From: Glomus cerebriforme
Lineage: Eukaryota; Glomeromycota; Glomeromycetes; Glomerales; Glomeraceae
Length of the DNA: 23,051 bases
NCBI GenBank assembly: GCA_003550305.1
Contig: QKYT01000857.1
Span: forward strand, 13,394 to 36,444
Direction of reading: 5' to 3'
This document shows positions 18,593 to 23,051 of the stretch, piece by piece; position 1 is the stretch's first letter; each line of letters opens with the position of its first letter. The translations under genes were made by a program, and so were the position numbers. The notes under the pieces are model-generated. The model searched no databases. It worked only from the letters and a program-made list of their open reading frames with translations, and was not told the DNA's origin.

Positions 18593-19905
18593 TTAAGTGG
18601 CCAATGGATTATAATACCCACTCATCAATTTCTTTAATTCGGAAATCAATTTCTTGTAGATCTTATCTGACTGTTTGACGAAAGTTTTGTTGTAATCTAA
18701 CACGTATTCGTCAGGGATTTGGCCTTTCAAAATATGTTTTATTTCAGACTAAATAACAAAAAATTAAAATTGAATAGTAAAAAAGCTGTATACATAAGTT
18801 CGATTACAAACTAATAATTCTTACTCTCGCTGCTATATCATTAGCTTCATCTAAAGATCTTTCTTTTGATTTTAATCTTTTTTTAGATCATTCTGTTGGC
18901 GAAGGATTAGTAATTGATCGAGGTATACAAATTTGTTAGTATCGTTTGAGTTCACCTTGAAGAGTTTTGTTCTCTTCATATAGTTTGTCTGTTTTGATTC
19001 CAAATATTCTATTATACTCATGCAACAAGATGTTCTCCTCCTCTACTTGCTGAAGACTACCTTTTAAATTGTCTATTTTTCATTTCAACTTGGCTACTAT
19101 TAATCATTCTCTATATAATTTATCCTAAAGTTGGCCATTTTCAGTTATTAACTTATCAACTTTTGTTATAAATTTCACATTAAGAAATACGTATATATGT
19201 AATATAATATATTGTTATATGACAAATTCAATTTACTTACCAGATACTGCTTCTTCTTCATGACCTGAAGTTTGACAACTCCTTAGTACGTTGATATTTG
19301 GATATCTTTTAATAATATTTAACGTTACAACAGTTTATTGGGATGGAGAGGAAGATACTGAAAGTGTGTTGTTTTGTAAATTAATTTGAAGTGATGATGA
19401 TGAGGTTGTAGTGATTTTAGGATGAAGTGGTATTGATGATATTATGATAATTTTAAATTGAGGTGATGATAATGAGGTTGTGGTGATTTTAGGTCGAGAT
19501 GATGATGATGTTGTGGTGATTTTAGGATGAGATAATGATGATATAATTTTAGATTGAGGTGGTGTTGATAAGGTTATGGTAATTTTAAGTCGAGATGATG
19601 TTGATGAATTTCTTAATGTAGAAGGTGTTGAAGGTGTTTGGCCTATTGAAGCTAAAATATCTGCTGACACAAAGAGTCTAAAGGGTTCTGAAGTTCGTGA
19701 TGTATTGGAATTGGACGTAGGTTGAGATAACATTGATGAAGACATTGGTGAAGGCGAATTACTTCATAGTATGTTGGGATTGGATGAAAGTTAGGATGAT
19801 ATTGATGAGAATGTTGATAAAGATGGATTATTTCATAGTATATTAGAATGGGATGATATTAATGAAAGCAGATTATTTCGTGGTGATTGAAATGATAAAA
19901 ATTTT
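18593..19905 (-). pseudogene. Ser/Thr-rich coiled-coil gene, three exons, broken by stops
   Basis: Exon 1 19905-19241, intron 81 nt, exon 2 19159-18825, intron 76 nt, exon 3 18748-18593. The first intron starts GTAAGT and the second GTAAGA. Phases fit exactly: 221 codons plus one base, 112 codons, then 51 codons and TAA. Exon 1 follows a TTTTGCAG acceptor, so a 5' exon is missing. It encodes Ser/Thr/Pro-rich repeats (SSNPNIL-x-SN, PKITTTSSSS). Exon 2 is a strong coiled coil (DNLKGSLQQVEEENILLHEY, TDKLYEENKTLQGELKRY, KKRLKSKERSLDEANDIAAR). Exon 3 is intact, GC-richer and ends KLMSGYYNPLAT. At least seven in-frame TAA/TAG/TGA stops, all at likely Gln, Arg or Trp codons. Function unknown; not a known transposase part. 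Converges on the Plavaka gene with about 25 bp between them. Confidence 0.65.
19335..19905 (-). repeat. Coding Ser/Thr-rich repeats
   Basis: Two kinds of repeat lie inside exon 1 of the gene on this strand. At 19,690-19,900 a unit of roughly 25 residues with NIL-x-(S/N)N recurs three times. At 19,340-19,600 a unit with PKITTTSSSS recurs about four times, rich in the codons TCA, TCT and ACC. In the first kind one copy keeps CGA (Arg) where two others have TGA. Confidence 0.7.
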
Positions 19906-20462
19906 CTGCAAAACATTTTTATTTTTAAAATTTATTTTCAAAATATTTTTTTTTTAAAAAAAAAAGAAAGAGAATATTTATTTGCATGAAACAAGAGAAT
20001 TTGTCATCCTTTTATGTCTTTTTTTATGCTATTTATTATACTTCATATCAAATTAGACTTTTAATCATTAACGATATTAACTATCAAATTCTCTTAAACT
20101 TTTGGATCAAATTAATTTTCAATCAGTTAAACCAAAACCAAACTGATATGGTATATTTCTATTTTTAAATATCAAAATCAAATAAAATATCAAATNAATA
20201 TTAATAAAAAGATAAACATACATTAATATCAATTAAAATAATTAAAGTCAAATATCAATAAATTAACGTGCATTTTGCACCTTTATTTATAGTTCTATTA
20301 ATAAAATTAAACTCAATTAAGTAGTTAGAAATNAGTAAAATAAATCAAAGTTAAATATTAAACCAACGCCGTTGATATTAATTATAGTTTAAAGTATTAA
20401 ATAAAAATACATAAAACAAAGTATATTATAACTTTATTCAACAAACTTTATAATAATTTTTA
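19906..20462. other. AT-rich stretch, no supported gene
   Basis: Poly-T/poly-A near 19,945-19,975 and scattered N bases (20196, 20333). The frame at 19986-20168 is a hydrophobic AT-rich chance ORF. If the coiled-coil gene has an upstream exon, it should lie here, but I cannot see one. Confidence 0.5.
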
Positions 20463-20855
20463 TCAACAAAATAAAAAAAAAAGAAAACATATTGCAGCTA
20501 ATATCTTAGATGAATATAATACTTCAAGTTCTTTAACGTCTAATTCATTTTTACCAAAAGGTGATGAATAAATGGTCGATCTACGCACAAAAGCTGCACA
20601 TGAACAAATGACTTCTTTAGAATCACATCCCAAATAATCGACACCTTTACCTGTTAATGAGACTCCAATGTCATAAGTGTTAGTAAAACCGCTTGATTTA
20701 ATGATGTAAATTGATACACATTCTTCACATATACCTGATAATGATATTTTAATATTATATTGGAAGTGAACAACATGTTGCGTTATTATTTTATAGCATN
20801 TAATTCNGCNATCATTTTTTGTATTTTTGTTTAAAAAAGNGTGATAATTNGACCA
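20463..20855 (-). CDS. Uninterrupted reading frame, probable 3' exon, unknown function
   Basis: 131 codons without a stop on the minus strand, from just after a TAA at 858-856 to TGA 20465-20463. It was easy to miss because it has no in-frame ATG. The upper part contains N bases, so the true start may be masked. From about residue 24 it reads KIITQHVVHFQYNIKISLSG, then CEECVSIYIIKSSGFTNTYD, VSLTGKGVDYLGCDSKEV, CSCAAFVRRSTIYSSPFGKN and DVKELEVLYSSKILAAICF, ending LFFLFC. The composition is ordinary for a soluble protein with several Cys and a short hydrophobic end (ILAAICFLFFLFC) that is too short for a confident membrane anchor. I recognise no domain. Unlike nearby genes it carries no C-to-T stops, and it uses codons such as GAC, GTC and CGT that are rare around it, so it may still be under selection. 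Confidence 0.5.
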   Translation of the reverse strand, partial: WXNYHXFLNKNTKNDXXIXCYKIITQHVVHFQYNIKISLSGICEECVSIYIIKSSGFTNTYDIGVSLTGKGVDYLGCDSKEVICSCAAFVRRSTIYSSPFGKNELDVKELEVLYSSKILAAICFLFFLFC

Positions 20856-21010
20856 TTAGTCTGCAAGGTCGAATATAAGTTTAATTTTAATAAAAATTAG
20901 TGCATAATTCAGTGATAATTTGACTATTAGTCTGCAAGGTTGAATATAAGTTTAATTTTAATAAAAATTAGTATGCAATTNAGNNATCATTCTGNAGAGT
21001 CNAATATGNG
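20841..21010. repeat. 71-bp tandem repeat, two clear copies plus a decayed third
   Basis: GTGATAATTNGACCATTAGT begins at 20841 and GTGATAATTTGACTATTAGT at 20912, both followed by CTGCAAGGT(C/T)GAATATAAG and a TTTAATTTTAATAAAAATTA tail. A third, N-filled copy starts near 20,983. Several N bases sit at the same unit positions, which suggests mixed reads from several copies. The 20,800-20,820 segment resembles the same unit start. Confidence 0.75.
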
Positions 21011-21103
21011 TNGAACTGTGCATCATTACTAATTTAGGTCAAATTTTTTTAAAATCAGCTGTATTTAGACTGAATTTTATGAAGATCGATTTTATAAATT
21101 ATT

Positions 21104-21290
21104 ACAAATCGGATTGCTAATTTTGTTTAAATGATTACTTAATAAAATAACTATAAATCGGTCAATCCAATTACTTATATTGTATTTAATCGGGTATATG
21201 CCTTATTGATCACTAATTTTTGTTTAATCTGATATATATACTATGTTAACTAATTATTTTAATAGTTATCAATCGGGTATATGCCCAATT
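21104..21290. repeat. Scattered AATCGG repeats
   Basis: AATCGGGTATATGCC occurs at 21188-21202 and 21271-21285, and shorter AATCGG-type relatives occur at about 21,109 and 21,155. The related ATATCGGGTACC occurs within the foldback element. Otherwise AT-rich, no gene. Confidence 0.5.
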
Positions 21291-21370
21291 GAATAGCATT
21301 TTACCTGTGATGTTGTCAAGGCTATTATTATAGCATAAAAACATGAAAATGATAATACCCAATCTATTAT

Positions 21371-21912
21371 TACTGGTTAAAAACTGATCTATTCTACAGA
21401 TATCTTACAGATATCTTATAAATATCGGGTACCTAAAATGCAGAAAATCTGCTATATATCAGGTACCCAATATGTATACTATAGAATTAAAAAATANAAT
21501 TTATTAATTATCTCGCTATCCAGTGATCATAAAAAGATGAAATATAGCTTATTCAATTCGCCTCATTGAGATGTATCAAATAGTACTAATTTCACATTTT
21601 TAGGTACGATAGATATCGAGATATTGCATTTTTTGTTTATTTTTTTACGATTTATTAAATATCTCAGCATTTATCCCATCTAGAAATGCGAAATTAGTAC
21701 CATTTGATATGTCTCAGTAAGGCAAATTGAATGAGCTATATTTCATCTTTTTATGATCACTGGATAGCAAGATAATTAATAAATTGTATTTTTTAATTCT
21801 ATAGTATACATATTGGATACCTGATATATAGCAGATTTTCTGCATTTTGGGTACCCGATATTTATAAGATATCTGTAAAATATCTGTANGATAGATCAGT
21901 TTTTGACCAGTA
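21371..21912. mobile_element. 542-bp foldback (long palindromic) element
   Basis: Arm 1 (21371 to about 21628) and arm 2 (about 21655 to 21912) are reverse complements in perfect register: position pairs sum to 43283 along the whole length, so no gaps are needed. The central loop is about 26 bp. The outer end is TACTGGTTAAAAACTGATCT paired with AGATCAGTTTTTGACCAGTA. The longest perfect block includes ATGATCACTGGATAGC. Differences in the outer 200 bp are all G/A or C/T; the innermost 30 bp are more diverged. No coding frame. It fits a foldback/MITE-like non-autonomous element or an inverted duplication. Target duplications are not clear; flanks are TATTAT before and TATTAA after. Confidence 0.8.
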
Positions 21913-22139
21913 TATTAAGAATTATGATAATTATACAATTGACCTAAAAATTCCAACAAAATTAGGTGTAGTAGAATTATTATCAGTCCGAGAACTCTTG
22001 GACTATTAAGTATGACAGATATTGCAGAAACATTAATTAAGTTGATTCATATGATTATTTTCATAATATTTACAGTATAATAGCAGTTTCTAATTAATAT
22101 ATTTTTTTTGATGCATTTTGCTTTATCAAATAAATATAA

Positions 22140-22470
22140 TAAAATTTAAGTTTGAAATTTAGCATATTTTGGAAATATTACAAAATATTTTATTAATATA
22201 TTATTATATTAAAATTTAACATATAATTGAGATATTACAAAAATATTTACTCATATGTTATTGNTATTACAAAAATATTTTATTCATATGTTATTAATAT
22301 TACAGAATATTTGAAATTTAAAATATGATAAAGATATTACAAAATTGTTTTATTTATATGTTATTGATAATACAAAAATATTTACAAATTTACTGAAATC
22401 TAGCATATGTTAAAGATATTACAAAAATATGTTATTCATATATTATTAATATTACATTTATGCAAATATG
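22140..22470. repeat. Degenerate AT-rich tandem repeat
   Basis: ATATTACAAAAATATTTTAT and TTCATATGTTATTAATATTA recur four to six times at irregular spacing of roughly 40-80 bp, with one N at 22264. The 21,913-22,140 stretch before it holds nothing I can support. Confidence 0.6.
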
Positions 22471-22500
22471 TTAAATATATGAATGCTATCTATTAGTGAT

Positions 22501-22909
22501 ATGGCTAACATATTTATGAAAATTGGAAATTTTTGTAAAGTATATACAAATCGAGATAGTTGAGCTAAAGTATTTTCACCCTTTTAATTCAATAATGGTA
22601 TTCAAAGTACTCAAAGTATAGAATCTTTAATAGTATAATTAAAAAATTATTAAATTCTGCAAGTACATTTTGCAATGTAGAAGATGCAATTGATAAGAGA
22701 CATAGAGAAAAAGTAAAGTATTGTGAATTATTAAATATTAAATCAAAGTATTTAACAATTGGAATTCCTCATATTTCATCCCAATTTTTATCAAGTATTA
22801 ATATAGTTATTGTAAAATTTTAATACCATTAATATTATCTTTATAAAAATTTCAAATATCACAATCTTTTACTTATGAAGAACAATTAATACTATTACAT
22901 TTATTTTAG
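22501..22909 (+). pseudogene. Second MULE/FAR1-like transposase remnant
   Basis: Fragment of the segment that follows the catalytic core in Glomeromycotina MULE-type transposases. It reads KVYTNRDS-stop-AKVFSPF-stop-FNNGIQSTQSIES, then after a frame change SIIKKLLNSASTFCNVEDAI, DKRHREKVKYCELLNIKSKY, LTIGIPHISSQFLSS, then after a second frame change LIPLILSL-stop-KFQISQSFTYEEQLILL and a TAG at 907-909. The GIQSTQS-ES signature and the KRH, PH-SSQF and SFTYE motifs match what I recall of that family, from a subfamily different from the gene at 10.5-13 kb. The three in-frame stops sit where Trp (TGG) and Gln (CAA) are expected. The N-terminal finger, catalytic core and C-terminal SWIM region are absent. 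Confidence 0.65.
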
Positions 22910-22995
22910 ATATACACTACTTGAAAAAAAGTAGGCGGACGCCATATTTTATTAATTACTCCAAGATGTACATAATAATTTGGGCTGAAATTTTA

Positions 22996-23023
22996 TCACG
23001 TGATAGTTTATGGTATAAATAAA
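22996..23023 (+). promoter_or_regulatory. TCACGTGA palindrome followed by TATA-like box
   Basis: TCACGTGA at 22996-23003, then TATAAATAAA at 23014-23023, then TGACGTAA at about 23,028. CACGTG is the core E-box of bHLH factors. The order fits a promoter of a gene beyond the window, but the same palindrome with similar flank occurs at 6055 and 7420, so it could instead be a repeat-element end. Confidence 0.4.
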
Positions 23024-23051
23024 CAATGACGTAATTGTTATTTCATTTATA

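Noticed and set aside
10483..19905. Reassigned stop codons as an explanation for the many in-frame stops
   Set aside because: All three stop codons occur, at both Gln-like and Arg/Trp-like positions, along with frameshifts, a lost catalytic Asp and lost zinc ligands. The zinc-cluster gene and other frames end normally. Decay explains this better.
19986..20168. 60-codon plus-strand frame
   Set aside because: Low-complexity Ile/Tyr/Phe/Asn composition of AT-rich DNA, no motif.

Overview
The window looks like nuclear DNA of an arbuscular mycorrhizal fungus, probably Rhizophagus or a close relative (Glomeromycotina). This rests on very high A+T, many 57-81 nt GT-AG introns, a fungal Zn2Cys6 zinc cluster, and transposase families (MULE with SWIM and CCHC fingers; Plavaka type with an N-terminal C2H2 finger) that I recall as abundant in that genome. 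The species call is from memory, not from a search. The scattered N bases and two long A runs with a duplicated flank indicate a draft assembly.

Layout. 1-790: a 90-bp coding minisatellite, a CT-rich/TATA-like promoter, a short Zn2Cys6 protein and a small ORF overlapping its stop. 790-5,730: AT-rich sequence with a few possible gene fragments (an N/Q-rich protein on the minus strand at 1.8-2.9 kb), an A-tract region with a 34-bp direct repeat, and a degenerate duplication of about 300 bp. 5,730-9,790: mostly non-coding, with a 51-bp repeat at 7.3 kb and a minisatellite of about 1.37 kb at 8.0-9.35 kb. 9,790-10,400: a possible exon and a small two-exon gene. 10,483-12,964 (minus): a nearly full-length MULE transposase gene with one intron, broken by 16 in-frame stops but only two frameshifts. 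13,073-13,132: a decayed interstitial telomere-like array. 13,685-16,538 (minus): a broken BAH-like tail and a six-exon broken coiled-coil gene. 17,189-18,570 (plus): a broken Plavaka-type transposase with a C2H2 finger. 18,593-19,905 (minus): a second broken Ser/Thr-rich coiled-coil gene, meeting it tail to tail. 20,463-20,855 (minus): an uninterrupted reading frame of unknown function. 21,371-21,912: a 542-bp foldback palindrome. 22,501-22,909 (plus): a second MULE-family remnant. The right edge holds a TCACGTGA palindrome followed by a TATA-like box.

The strongest theme is how these genes died. In five independent places (MULE gene, Plavaka gene, both coiled-coil genes, telomere-like array) the damage is almost entirely explicable as C-to-T or G-to-A transitions: CGA to TGA, CAA to TAA, CAG to TAG, Cys or His to Tyr in zinc fingers, the first catalytic Asp to Asn. 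The foldback arms also differ by transitions in most places. This looks like cytosine deamination (methylation decay or a RIP-like process) rather than random decay. I see no complete intact mobile element and no convincing new enzymatic system. The best candidates for something undescribed are the two coiled-coil genes flanking the Plavaka gene, which might be cargo of a composite element, and the intact frame at 20.5-20.9 kb.
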